This document shows, one piece after another, positions 12,498 through 24,423 of a stretch of DNA of 64,000 nt. The stretch comes from Pisolithus tinctorius (Eukaryota; Basidiomycota; Agaricomycetes; Boletales; Pisolithaceae). Numbering within the stretch: the stretch's first letter is position 1; each line of letters begins with the position of its first letter. Both the position numbers and the translations under genes were made by a program. The notes under the pieces are model-generated. The model did no database searches. It saw only the letters and a program-made list of their open reading frames with translations, and had not been told where the DNA came from. The DNA lies in NCBI GenBank assembly GCA_024663395.1, contig JANFAH010000002.1:3038001-3102000 (forward strand). Reading direction: 5' to 3'.

Positions 12498-15400
12498 ATG
12501 AAATGCTGCAAGTTTGGCTGGTTTGTACAGACGAATGTACGACGTGCACGGAACAAATACGTGTGTGGGCGTGTGTGGGCGTACCTATTATACGTCTGCA
12601 CAGCAAGAGATAAGTATGGAATCAAATTCAAAGTTCACAACGGTCATATGTTCACAACGCTAAGCCTAATAAGAGAGACAGGTGATGACGGTGGCTGCGC
12701 ATTGACCGGCACGAGGCTGATAGCGCCCACTTCCTAATCAGAGCAACGGTGGACGCGGCGGCTGTACCGAGTTGTCGGCGCTTGCGAGCCATATTCTACT
12801 CTTCATAATACAGGAGCTTATACTCCCTTTCAAGGAAGGTCCAAAGGGTGGCAGGGGTCCACCCCGTACTACCGCTTCCCATCTACCCTTACCGGCAGCT
12901 TCCGTTACCGGGCGCCGAGGGGGTTGGCAAGAAGTAAAACATGGGCATGGCAAGGAAGTTGCGGCTCGTCGACATCCACTGCAATGGAACACACTGATTG
13001 TGACACCGGTTAACTGGGAGGCTTGTGAAATGGCCACATCACTGCGACCAGCCATCATCTCACCCTGAGGCTCAAGTTGTTTTTCCAAGTCAACTGCTCT
13101 TTCTTTGCCAAGGCGGGGGTGTGGAATGGAACCTTTCGACCTTCAAGCTTGATAAGCGCCTCATGGCATGGCATTTGGCCAGGTGCAAGTCCGACTCCGA
13201 GAATTTCGCTGCCCTACTCAATCTGGGCGATTCAGCGTCAAGTAACGCATCCCACACACGGCCACACAATGTTATGATGCCCTGACCTCCCCAGCCTTTT
13301 GGCAAAAGTACATTATTAGCTCACCGGGGATACCCTTGGAAAACAAGGGGCGCCTACGAAAAGGATATATTGTTGCGGCTGGACTCTTCCTATTAGTGTT
13401 GACATGAGATTTGATTCATACAGCTTCGTGCCCCTTACTGTAGGCCGGTACGTCAGTTGACAGGGGGCTTCGATCCACGGAACGTTATGGTACGACAGTG
13501 CGGACGTCGCCCGAAAGCGCTCTCCACTCAATTTTGTTTTTGAGCACAGCGAACATATTTTTAAATTAATTCCTTCGCGGCTTGCGAAACGCTGGGAAAC
13601 GCCCTCCAAGCGTCAAGCCCGGCGATCGTTCATACTATGTTTTACACAATGTATCGTACTTGCCCAGACAACGACGAGGCGAATAGAACCGTCGGCATCG
13701 ATAGTCGACGAGAATTTCCCATCGGTACTACAATGGTGCGAGGGCTCCCTGGCTGCGGACCAATCAGTGCAAAACTTTCATTCCCATTGGTGAGATTAAG
13801 CATTCTGATAGCCATATGTGCCATACAGAGACAGTACCGATCTGAGTCCCGGAAGGACCTAATGGCCAGACAATGAATACCCTTTATTATGGCCCTGATA
13901 GACCTGATCTATGAAGCTTCGTTCGCTATAGGTCCCATATCTCCACCCTCGTGCCGTATTTCGTTCCTGTGCTTGGCTGGGGGCCATCAATCGGAGCTGT
14001 CCAGCCAACTTGACGTTCGCACAAGTTCCGCCGCTAGTCATGACCATATACCGACTAGCGATCATTCATAAGAATTTTCAAATTTGAACGGCAGGTCTAC
14101 TACCTAGATAGTAATCTAGCCGATGCGACAGCCACCTCTCGTGCAGGTGTACATACCACGTGATTGGCAGCCGCATCTCTCTCTGCATCTTTCTCTCACA
14201 GAGCACAGACATCCCGTCATGTACGTACGTAGATACCGCTTGGTATTAATGTTAATATAACTCTCACCTGCTGTGTCAGATACATTCTATTTCTCAATGG
14301 TCATATCACGTTTGCGGCACCGTTTCACCCCTCTTGACTTAGAGCTTATCTCTGTTCTCGTATATGGTTCAGATATCGGAACTTAAGCGCTCCTTTTGCC
14401 CCTCGCCACGAGCTGCCCGCAATCCTTATCTGAGGTCTTATTCTAAGGCATGAGCACAATCTTCCCGTTCAGCCGACAGATCTGGCCCCCCCCTCCCCTA
14501 CGGAGGTGAAGACGGGGTTAACTGCTCGATTAATAAAGCGGACCGAGTTGTGCTGTATACCACACGTTGTCATCCACAGCATGGCACGTCCAACCAGGTC
14601 CAACCTTCACAACTCCTTTCCGGATTCAAATGCCAATCACCTTTTTTGCCACGCATGAGGCACTGCGCCTGGGTCATAAATCATGGTCTGTCTCTGTCCA
14701 GCTCTCCTAGGGTCGCTGATCACACCTCGCACAGCGTGGCCAGCCTACTTGTGATTGATCACCCCCCTTAGTGATGCGACGGCATCACAACAGTCGGTTT
14801 TTGCGGCCAACTTCAGAGTAAATTTCTGATACAGGGAACGTTGCCGTTTTCCGCATGAAACGAAGAAGAAGGTTGAGAAACACATGACACCTCGGTCACC
14901 GGTCAGGTTCCCGCTGGTATTTTCATTCCCGGGTTCTGTGGTAATCTTTCCACTAGTGGTCAAATGGACTTCCCATCTACAGTGTGCTCCGCTTTCATCG
15001 TCTGCGCGCCTAGAACCCATCCGTTCCACGGTCACCTTGGTCTTCGTCGTTTGGCCGGAGGCGACTGTGCCGTCTACTATTATTTTCCCGCGAGTACCGC
15101 GTTACCGCCCTTATGGTCGATCACCTTACAGGCACCAGAATACGTACGCCTGTACCAGCACCTCTGGTGATAGCGGGGCTCCACTCAGGCGCCGACTGCT
15201 AATTCGCTCGAAGACGAACTCGGAACCACTACTATGGTTCAGACTCGAGATTCTAGTTTATCCACGTACGGTTGGAAGTTGGTGGCGATTCATCTGATGT
15301 GCAGTTTCATCACCGTTGTTCCCGTGAATTCGACATCGTGTCTTAACCTGTTTCGATCTACAAACGGTCAACCTAGCTAAGCTTTGACTCGTCTCTCGGT

Positions 15401-16590
15401 ATCCTTTGCGTGGTCCCGGTGCGAATAACACTAAGCCATCTTCGTTTTGCGGAAGCACGACGGCGGAGAAAGCGAGACTTAGCGTTGTGTTGGTACTGGC
15501 CACCGCGCAGCCAAACACTGCATCCCACGTACCTAGCCTCGAGGTGTCGCGGGATGAAGAGTATGGACTGCTCGCGCTGATGATAATGCCCGTCGACGCC
15601 TGCTCCGAGGGTAACACCGTTAAGAAGAACAGTGGAGTCCCTTTTCATGCTTTGATTTCTGGTCTTTGGGTTTAATTATCTAAGAATCGAATGACAGGTC
15701 TTTCCTACACGAAGTTGGGTTGGATTCCTTGGAAGAAGTCGTTTGGAACGGTGAGAATGGTATATTAATTCGACCAGTTTCGAGCCATGTACAAGAACTT
15801 TGGCTTTCATTTTCGCCAGAACGCAGGCGTCGCGGTCACTGGGCGAGAGAGTGCACTTCTAGACCACTTTTGTCATCCCTTCCCCAGAAGTATTCGAAAC
15901 TGAGAATTATCTAGACGCTCACGATGAAACAACTTGAACTTAACTCTCGAAGAAAAGTGCGCGCTTGGAAATCGAATAACCATTGCCGTATACTGCGAGA
16001 ATCATGATAGAACGATGAGCTCATCGCAGTGCACGATGGATCGCGATATGATGATGATCATGGACACACCGGTTTACTATTGTCATCCGCCGTCGGGAGC
16101 AAAGTTGTCCCAAGGTTTGACCATGGATAGTGGCGGTCATAAAGTCATAAAGGAGTGAGCAAAGCATCACATGGTTTAATTTTGCTTTGCCCGTAATAAT
16201 TGTCTTTTGCACTCGAGAAGGTGATAGTAATGCTAAGCTCCGAGTTAGCGTCAACTATGAAGACCACCTAAACCTAAGTACAGCACCACACGGCACTTCC
16301 TGTGTTCTCCAATGTCACGTAAGAAATAATCCAGAAATCAAACGGACGAATATGTGGCTAACTTGACAGGGCAAAAACGCTAGCTATAATAGCTACCATT
16401 GCGGTCCGTGAGGCTACATAGTTCACAGCAACGAGCGAACCAAAAATGCTCAACAAGAGTCTCATCACAAACAGCCAACGATACAATAACGTGAGGGTGA
16501 CGGCGTACAAGGTACATACTTATATGGATAGTAGTAGGTTGGACAGAAGGGCAAATCTATACGCACAAAAAGAACGAAAACCATTCTTGT
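12498..16590. other. Gene-poor stretch, no gene seen
   Basis: About 4.1 kb with numerous overlapping open frames on both strands but no recognised domain and no convincing splice-joined coding series. The frames near 14745-15648 on the minus strand look somewhat protein-like but have no plausible start or family. No terminal repeats, transposase or reverse transcriptase motifs were seen. Confidence 0.4.
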
Positions 16591-19500
16591 TCATGAAGGG
16601 TCCTGATACTCTGCGTCCGGGTTGGCGACATACAAGGAAGCGCGCGGGGCAAGTCCATACTTAATCGTCGGTCGACTCCGCGAGGGTACCTCCTCTCGCT
16701 TACGAGTGTTGCTTGGCGGCGAAGGGAATTGCGACTCAAGGTCCTGCGATAATCGCCGCTCATAGGCACGGACTTTCTGCAGTACTTCTGAGCCGCTATT
16801 GGCTGTTGGCGAGGTCAAAGGCGAGGAGGGATTGTCGTGCATGGCGGAGTTGATGGTCTTTGCAAGTGGCGATCGCGATCTCGTGTTCAGTCCAGTCGCT
16901 ATTGTCTTCGTCAAACTGGCTGACACTGGTGTCTGTGGAGGAAGGGATGACACCGAACCCTGGAACGACGAGCTATGGCTCAAAATGGACTCATTTCCCG
17001 TGGCGTCGCTGATTCGGTTGACGGCCAACAAACCGTGCCTCCTTTCAGACTCTATGAAAGTACTGGTGGCGGCAGTTTCCAGAGTACTCGAAGCAAGGGT
17101 ATGTCGGGACCCCGACGCCTCAGATAGCGCACGCTGCACGACGTCGTAGTTCCCTCCGAGCCGCTCTGCGGATTCCGTATTAGCAGTACGCATGCTGTGC
17201 GATGATGCAATAGAACGGGTATGTCGTTCCCTTGGCGGGGTTCCCGGTTCCGTTGGCGAGTGTTTGGAAGTGGAAGCTTCTTCTATTACTGACAATGGAG
17301 GCGCAGGGTTTGGATCTCTGAAGACGAGGGGCTTGCTGTTATTGGAAGTAACGGAGCCTCGCCTATCGATGAGGGATGTTTTAGCGAAGCGGGTCCACCA
17401 GCTGTTTGAACGATGCATTGTTTGGGAAAGGGGTGGGTGGGATGAAGGGTTCTCGAGGGAAGGGGGATAGAAGGTGCGAAGAGTCGTCGGACTGATGGGC
17501 GACTTCGGCTCCGAGGTAGAGGTAGGTGAATTATGATGGGAAGGCTCCAGCGGAGTACAGAGAGGACTAGATTGGTTCAATGTAGAGGTGTGGGTGACTT
17601 GCTTTAGAGGACTGAGTGTGCGAAGGGGGAAGGTAATTGGTGAAGAGATCTTCGACAAAGGAGCTGGCGTCAAATCGTAGTCTTCTAATGATATATCACG
17701 CCCCACAGGGCCATCATACTCCTCGTCTCGCTCCAGTACGCCAGGGCGCAAGTCAAGCCAGGGGTAATCGTCCTCTGTCGGGGGATCCGCGAATGGGTCG
17801 GCATACGTCCATCCTCCACCACTTCTTCCTTGCGACTCTTCCCGGACCCTCTTATCATGTGTGCTCTTCTCACTGGCAATCAACTCGTCTCTGTCTCCAC
17901 CGATACGGCCTAACCCGTCGCTTCGATCGCCACCGGTACCGGACGTGCTCGGCTCACGGGACATCATGCCACGGACCATGGCACCCATGGAGCGCAATGA
18001 CCACGCGCCGGTCACGTCACTACCTTCTCTGTGTGTCATCATAAGTCGACCGCCCCACGTAAAGGAGCGTGTATCTTCATCGGCGAACATATCCCTGCGT
18101 GGCCGGTGTTGATCCCTATGACCCCTGCTGAAGCCAATATAAGCAAGCACATTGCCGAACCGACTTGCTCTATTGCCGCCCGCGGTGGCAACGATGCCAC
18201 TAGCTGATCCAGCGCTACCTCCCTTATCCTCAAGGTCTCCTCCAAGCAGAACGAATCTCCCTGATCCATTTCCATTGTGCTTGAGTTTCACGAAGTAGAC
18301 CACCGCGGCTCCGGAAACTAAGCCCAAAAATCCAAACGTGGTTCCAAGTGCAATTGCAAGAGTTTGAGATGACCCAGGGCCGGAATTTGTGCCCTGTGAA
18401 CCCGAAGGAGAGGAACTCGTTGCCTGACCCAAGGGAGTGTTTCCAGACGTGGTGCCAGTGTTGCCAGTGACGCCTGAGTCAGGGGAACCTGCAAAACCGG
18501 TCTGGGTAGGGTGTGAAAGGGATTGATGCGTAGGTGTGGAATTGGGTGGCGCAGAAAACGACGAAGTCATAGTCGAACTCGCAGGGTCATATATGAAAAT
18601 AGAAGCAGAGGCAGGAGCCGAGGAACCATACCCTGATAGACGGTTCAGCCACGGAAACACATTGCTTGACTGCGACTTACCGAAACCAAATAGGACGAGC
18701 CCCCCCGCCTGGACTGCGAAGTGATTCTTCCTTGCGCCAATTTGTGAGAGAGCCTCCACGCTCTTCCATGTCATTGGGGTTGTACCTGTGTCTAGGATCC
18801 AGCCATCACTGTATGTCTGCTGTAGTGCTGCATCAGCACCTCCATGGATGAGGATGTTCCCATCCGGGAGGGAGACCGCAGCAAATTCTCTACGTGAGGT
18901 CGGTAATGATAAGTTGGACACTACCAGGAGTTCCCAGTTAGAATCATCCATATTTGTATCGAGCGACCAAATCGTGTTCAAAGGTACGAGTTGTCCACAG
19001 GAGGCACAGTATCCTCCAAGCACAACCAATCTGCTATCTGACAAGACGAGTGAAGAATGACCGTAGATGTCAGGGGGTGAATTGGCGTTCGAGGGCAAGT
19101 GACTAAATTCCGCTGCGAGAGGGTCGAACACGTAGTGCTCAGAGAAAGCATTTCCAGACCCATCTGCCTTTTCACCCCCGGTGATGTATACTTTTCCATT
19201 GATGGTCGACGCAGCGTGGCGTATTCTACGCATAGGTTCGCTTGCCCAACTCTCCGGCTCAACGGAGAAGTTAGGGTCCGTCATCTTAGTGACTGAAAGC
19301 AAAGTAGCCGAGTCATTGAGTGTTGTCAAAACTGTTTGTGAATTTGGTCCTGGTTGGCCTCCAAAGAGGAGTAGGTTTGTTGTATTGAAAGCTGAAAATG
19401 TGTGCCAAGCCAGTGCAGGTGACGAAGTTGCCGAAAGGAGGTTCCAGGGAGGGGTTGATATACCGAAAGACGTGGATAGATCAAGCAATAGCAAATCTGA

Positions 19501-19731
19501 AATAGCCGGTGCGGAAGTGTAGGAGTAGGAATCGTACGGATCGGACAACCCGCCATGCACGAGTACAATGTTTCCCAAAGAAGCTGTTGCCTGAGCCCAC
19601 CTGTTCGCACGGCGGTATGCAAGTCAAAACAGGGGAGGGCAGTGTTGAAGGACTTACCTCGGGGATGGCACGTACTGAGCGAAGGCGAGGGGTATCAGGG
19701 AGAAATAAGACAACCCCACAGTCCATGGCAT
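16591..19731 (-). CDS. Kelch-repeat membrane protein with long disordered tail
   Basis: Predicted type I membrane protein of 1027 residues, or 1011 if the internal intron below is real. Exon 1 (19731..19658) encodes a signal peptide ending near LIPLAFA. A 57-base intron joins it to exon 2 (19600..16591). Residues about 25-390 form a Kelch/galactose-oxidase-like propeller, with recurring blade motifs such as NIVLVHGGLSD, NLLLFGGQPG, KVYITGGEK, RLVVLGGYC and NILIHGGADA. One hydrophobic helix follows at about 438-461 (LAIALGTTFGFLGLVSGAAV). The remaining 550 residues are Ser/Pro-rich and presumably cytosolic. A stop-free 48-base segment (18633..18680) has GTAAGT and CTATCAG ends and a CTGAAC branch-like site, so it is probably an in-frame intron. 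Partner and role are unknown; Kelch propellers usually mediate protein contacts, here outside the cell. Confidence 0.85.
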
Positions 19732-20716
19732 GTTAAGACGTCAGTGGAGACGAATGGCACGCCGTTACGCGGGAAGGAAGGTGGTGAGTTCTGGGACGAA
19801 CTGAAGGTATATAAGTTAGATGTTAAAAAGAGAAGCGCGTCGTTCGATCGTGAATAGGTCGTCGCTGAGATGCTTGCATGGGCCTCAGCCTGGCAAGGAG
19901 TGTGGTGGTCGGGGTTGGTTTGAATTGCAATGGGATGCCTAATAGGGAAGTTCTTGCTGGCGACAGATGGCGGGTACCGCGTCATCCGCTGTCTACGACG
20001 TCCTACCCCTTTTCTTTATTAGGGGCCGAGGGGCAAGGTTCTGTCCCGCCACAACGGTGTATACCAAGGTATGACATGCAACTTCTAACCCAGGCAAACT
20101 CGGAGCAGAGAACTTTGGAGAATTCTATGACACAAACTAGAGCACCGGTGTGCGACGCTTTCAAATTGTTGGTGTAGACAGATCGCGCTTGCATTGTGAA
20201 GGTGGACAACTCGGTGATCTCTGAGGCTGTTCATTCGGGGTGTCAGTGGCACGCGACGCTATGCATATCTGGATGACGAGTTCCGGTTTCCCATTGAAGA
20301 GGGCTTGCAGAAATTCCTTGGATCCGAGATGGCTGCCCACGGTGGTTATCGTACTTTCGACACTTCAAGTGAGTAGACACGTGCATTCGATTTATTCCTC
20401 ATTCCCCGACATTCTGGGCAATAGCTACAGTTCGTACTAGGTGGGGGGTATGGTATCTAACCGTCGAATAAGTTATTTATATAAATGTAAGTAATATATA
20501 TGTAATATATCCTCGTGACAATGCTAACAATATAACCTCTTGTTAATGGCTCGTGAGTGTCGTCGAATGAAAAGATACAGGTGGTGGACGCCGCAAGTCC
20601 GTTGACTGATATAAGGTAAATACCCGCGTGTTCAACCGTCGGATATGGCCTAGCATTGGTAACCCAAGCTAGTGAGCCCGGAAAAAAAAGGCAAGGATGT
20701 GGGTATGGCCACCACT
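19732..20716. other. Intergenic region with one short coding-like remnant
   Basis: Upstream region of the Kelch gene plus AT-rich sequence near 20470-20545. The only coding-like part is the short frame at 20221-20376, listed separately. Confidence 0.45.
20221..20376 (+). pseudogene. Short coding-like remnant of unknown origin
   Basis: A 51-codon frame after a stop codon contains a compact, normally composed protein stretch: RRYAYLDDEFRFPIEEGL, then FLGSEMAAHGGYRTFDTS. It ends at a GTGAGT that could be a splice donor. There is no upstream start and I do not recognise the family. It could be an exon of a decayed gene or chance. Confidence 0.2.
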
Positions 20717-21145
20717 TTATGCCTGGAGTTCATCCGAGATGGCAACCGGCGATAGTCGCTTGTCTTGCGAATAGTTGGGTGTTGCTGGGTCGAAGGGGTG
20801 AGCTCTACTATCATCAGTATGTCGCGGGTCGGTCTGCTTACGGCTAGCGGACGGCGCGTTCTCTCGCACCTCTTCATGGACGTTGTTCTTCCACATCTCC
20901 CCTTCAGGCGACCTCCGCCTCATGGTTGACGCAACTGCATTCATTGGTTTTAATTCTCGATGGGCTGAATAGTGGTCTATTCGCTCACCTTCATCCATCC
21001 CCCGATGAACATCTTCGTGTAACGTGTCTTCTAGCAATCTTTGTTCAATGCCGACTTCGGCTGGTGCACGGGCGATTGGGGCACCAATTACGGGTGATGT
21101 GATGGTGGACAGGAGGACACAGACGCAGAACCAGGTAAGGCGCAT
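20717..21145 (-). CDS. Secreted precursor-like protein with one MWK motif (candidate RiPP precursor 1)
   Basis: Intronless frame of 142 residues beginning with a clear signal peptide (hydrophobic core CVCVLLSTITSPVIGA, cleavage likely near residue 22). The mature part is hydrophilic and charged, with no fold that I recognise. A tribasic RRR at residues 76-78 precedes SPEGEMWKNNVHEEV (residues 79-93). The MWKNNVHEE segment matches the five repeats of the gene at 24424-25188. This architecture is like fungal secreted precursors cut by Kex2 after dibasic sites. The gene lies about 6 kb from a UstYa-family oxidase. A role as precursor of a modified peptide is inference; an effector-like secreted protein is the alternative. 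Confidence 0.6.
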   Translation of the reverse strand: MRLTWFCVCVLLSTITSPVIGAPIARAPAEVGIEQRLLEDTLHEDVHRGMDEGERIDHYSAHRELKPMNAVASTMRRRSPEGEMWKNNVHEEVRENAPSASRKQTDPRHTDDSRAHPFDPATPNYSQDKRLSPVAISDELQA

Positions 21146-24100
21146 GATTGTAGTGATGTTTCGTAAGATAGGGAAGGAGAAAAAGCGAAATTACAGGGAA
21201 GGCTGGAGCGGATTCTAGGACCTTGGTACGTCTGTTCAACTGTCAATCTTGCTCTTTATCCCTGATGACCAAGGGGAGTCAAAGGGAATCACGGCCTCTG
21301 TGGCGAAGAGGCAGTAATCATTGCAGCATCGCACTGTAGTCGGTCGTCATGCTCCTGCCACCTGTCTGTCCCGCTTCCCCTATCAGCTGTTAGAGCGGCG
21401 ACCTAACATTCGTGCCTTCCCCCTTTAACGGAACCAAGCGAGATGAAACGACTACTGACACCGCCAAATAAAATGAGAAAGCGCTGACCAGCAGTATGAC
21501 GTGTATTGCATGCGCCGCAAACATCTGTCCACGCCTCCTGCTACTAAGTCCATTCAAGAGGTGTGGACATATGTTCGCACTTCTGTTCTTCTCCAGCTAG
21601 GCACCATGTGCACTATAACACATTGAACACTTGATGTAGTAGGTAGTAGGTTCAAGTAGCCTCGACAATCCCATCTAGCAGCCACCGCTCCCACGGTTGG
21701 GCCTCCACAGCCTTTCCTATTTGTTCAGATCAGTGATCACAGGCCTGCGGCAGACTAAGCGTCGGGCTCCCCACCGCTGACCTCGGCGTTGTAATGCATC
21801 ACCTTTCTACAACTTTCAAGGGGGGTGTTTACCTGTTTACCTCGTGATGTACTTTTCAAGTGATGATATCGATGATCGCCTTATCCGCTATCGACGCGTC
21901 AAGGCTCCCGGTCCTGTCCTAGATAGTTGTGGGGGTCGAGGTCGAGTCTCTGGCGCGCACACATTCTATATAACAAGGCAAATGAATGAGAGTTTATATT
22001 CCGTATTCTTAGAAAGGATAGGTTCTCTTACAGGGCGCTGCATGGATGATGGCACCGTGGTAGCTTTCTTATTACTGCAACTAGAAGGTCTTTTCTGGTT
22101 CTCGTTCCACAGAATGGATTCTGCGACTGCTACGGTAGAGAATTAGTAGTCAGGCCTTCAGGGACATTACTTGCATGACTCGGCCGAGTTACGTAGCGAC
22201 TTGAATGGAATTGATGCGGTTCATAGCGCTCGGTGACAGTCAATCATGTTATCCTCCCCGCGCTCACCGGTTCGTGAGTCCGTCCTGTCCCTGTCCAAGG
22301 CGGCCAACAGTCCTTGTTGATCGAGATCATGGCCTCACGTGGCAGCGCTCCGTCATGTCCAAATGACAAGAACTTCATTAACGCTACTCCAGTCTCGTCA
22401 GACTCGAGTCATGAATAGTCCCCCTGAAACAGATGACAGTCATCTAGAATAGATTTCTTTGTCCATCTGTCGGCGAGTAGCAACCCATTACTTATTCGTT
22501 CATCCCCCTCAACGCTTGATCCTACTTTCCACAGTGCCACCTTCTCAACGTTTTTGCTCGAGGTGAAGTCGTTCGCATCCCAAGAAAAAATTTCTATTCG
22601 AGGTTCGTCCGATCTGTTTATTGTAACTGGTGCCGACGACTAGAATTACCACTGGGAAAAACTCGTGTCTGGTATGTCGTTAGCACCGTAAGACTCGCAA
22701 ACTTCATTGCAATGCGATGGTGTTCTGGTAATTTAACGGATCATCGGCTTAGGAAGCATCGGTGTTAGTCTGCAATTCAGAATAGGAATGGTCTACCAGG
22801 GTCTACCCTCAACCCTAGTTCATCAATCATTGTTCAGGGACAAGATGCGGGTTGCCCTGAGGCCTATTGAGGTTGCCTGTCCACTCGGATGTGATGTAAC
22901 CATCAGCTCAGTATCAAAGTTCGGTCATCCCCATTCCCCAAAGATCACGCATTCTCCCATTCCTCTGGGCGATCATTCTCTTTCCATATTGAACCCCACT
23001 GGTCATCTTCCCTTGGCCCGTCCTCAATCAGCACCTGTGCAGACTTCATCAGAGCCGCTGCGAGGAGAGATACGACGGTGGCGGAAAGAAAGTCGGCGGG
23101 TCTGCGCCTTGCAGTAAGGTGGGGGCCAATTGCACATAATGCAAAATGCACACATAGGAAGGATCAATGTAACACATCCACGAAGTTCTGGCGTTTTACT
23201 AAATGTTCTTATGATTCATCTCTCGGACAGGTCTCCATGGAAGCGACTAGGGAACTGGTACACCACTGCTAGTTGGCTTACCAGTAAACCGGTTTTTCAA
23301 ATGCAAACTCTTTGAAAGCAGGCGTCCTTTGCGTTTATGCTATTCTTGCTACCTGGCAAGTAATAGTTGTTGGGCGGTGTAGCACAGAACGTGGGAGAAG
23401 GGATATTTTGACATGAACCATCCGAACTGGAATGACCAAGGCGGAAATGGGCATTCTAGGATACCGGCGCCAGTCCAGCTTATCGACGCAGATTTGTGTG
23501 GTCGGTGTCGTACTGACCCCTGCCGACTCTTAAAGGGCAGCAGGCAGTGGTGGGTGACGACTGTCCGTTACAAGTCACATTTCTTGGTTGCCGAACCCCA
23601 TGGTTACTACGTACACGACTCGCGGAGAGATTAAAACTGTCGTGCGCTATGGAGGCTCGTTCCTATGCGAGCGTCCCTGGCTGATGGAAGCTAACTGACA
23701 CCGCCCCAGTTTCCAGAACATTGTTTCACGATCTCTCCTCGGAACAAGCGTCACTAGCTCAGAATAGGCCAGTTCTTTGGACAGGAGTTTTTCTCCTCGG
23801 TCCACCATCGGCATTGGGACCGCATCAAGGGCGCTTGTCTGGTGTAATTCCGAGGAACGCACATGGTCAATATTGGATTGGTGACATGAAGTGTCAAAAA
23901 CGAGTGACAGCGGTGATCGACATGGTAAGCTCCGTCAGTGGAGTTATATCCCGTAAAGGGATGTGGTTGAATGTTGCTGCATGGCAGTTTCGAAAATTTC
24001 CACTCAACTGAACACCCACACCCTTCGCGTTGGTGCTATTCGTTTGTGCGGTACCATGCTGACACAGTGCCGTTGTCCAGATAAAATTTTCCGGGCCGGT

Positions 24101-24423
24101 TTTGCAGTCTTGCCAGGTCAACAGTATCGATTACGCAACTACAATCTACTAACTTAGGAAGCATCTACTGCGAAGAGCAAGGGTTAAAATAACTTGACCG
24201 TTACAGCTGGTACATGCAAGGAACGGACGTCAAAAAGGTATGTTCTGAAAGAGGGACCGAAGTTGATAAATAAGTTGTCTTGAGATAGAAACAATAATTC
24301 CGATTATTTTCTTTACTTCGACACCGAGATCATCAAGGCGAGTGCTCCGTTGCTTGCATCCCAAGTTATCTTGAAACTCACTGGATGGCAGGAGCTTGGG
24401 AAATCCAGGTCTATTAACTAACG
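21146..24423. other. Region between the two precursor-like genes, no firm gene
   Basis: About 3.3 kb with no confident gene. A minus-strand frame at 22945-23151 encodes a hydrophobic stretch and then WGSIWKENDRPEEW, which weakly resembles the MWK motif of the flanking genes. Another minus-strand frame at 23647-23862 contains PRRDRETMFWK. Either may be a decayed duplicate or chance. Confidence 0.3.

Noticed and set aside
14745..15648. Protein-like minus-strand frames with Thr/Ser-rich strands
   Set aside because: Frames could not be joined with credible splice sites, no start or signal peptide fits, and no family is recognised.
22788..23117. Plus-strand frame of 109 codons
   Set aside because: No domain, no signal peptide, unusual composition; it overlaps the weak minus-strand candidate and neither is convincing.
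23647..23862. Minus-strand frame with PRRDRETMFWK as a further precursor
   Set aside because: Only W-K and a dibasic pair match; the His-Glu-Glu half of the motif and a signal peptide are missing.
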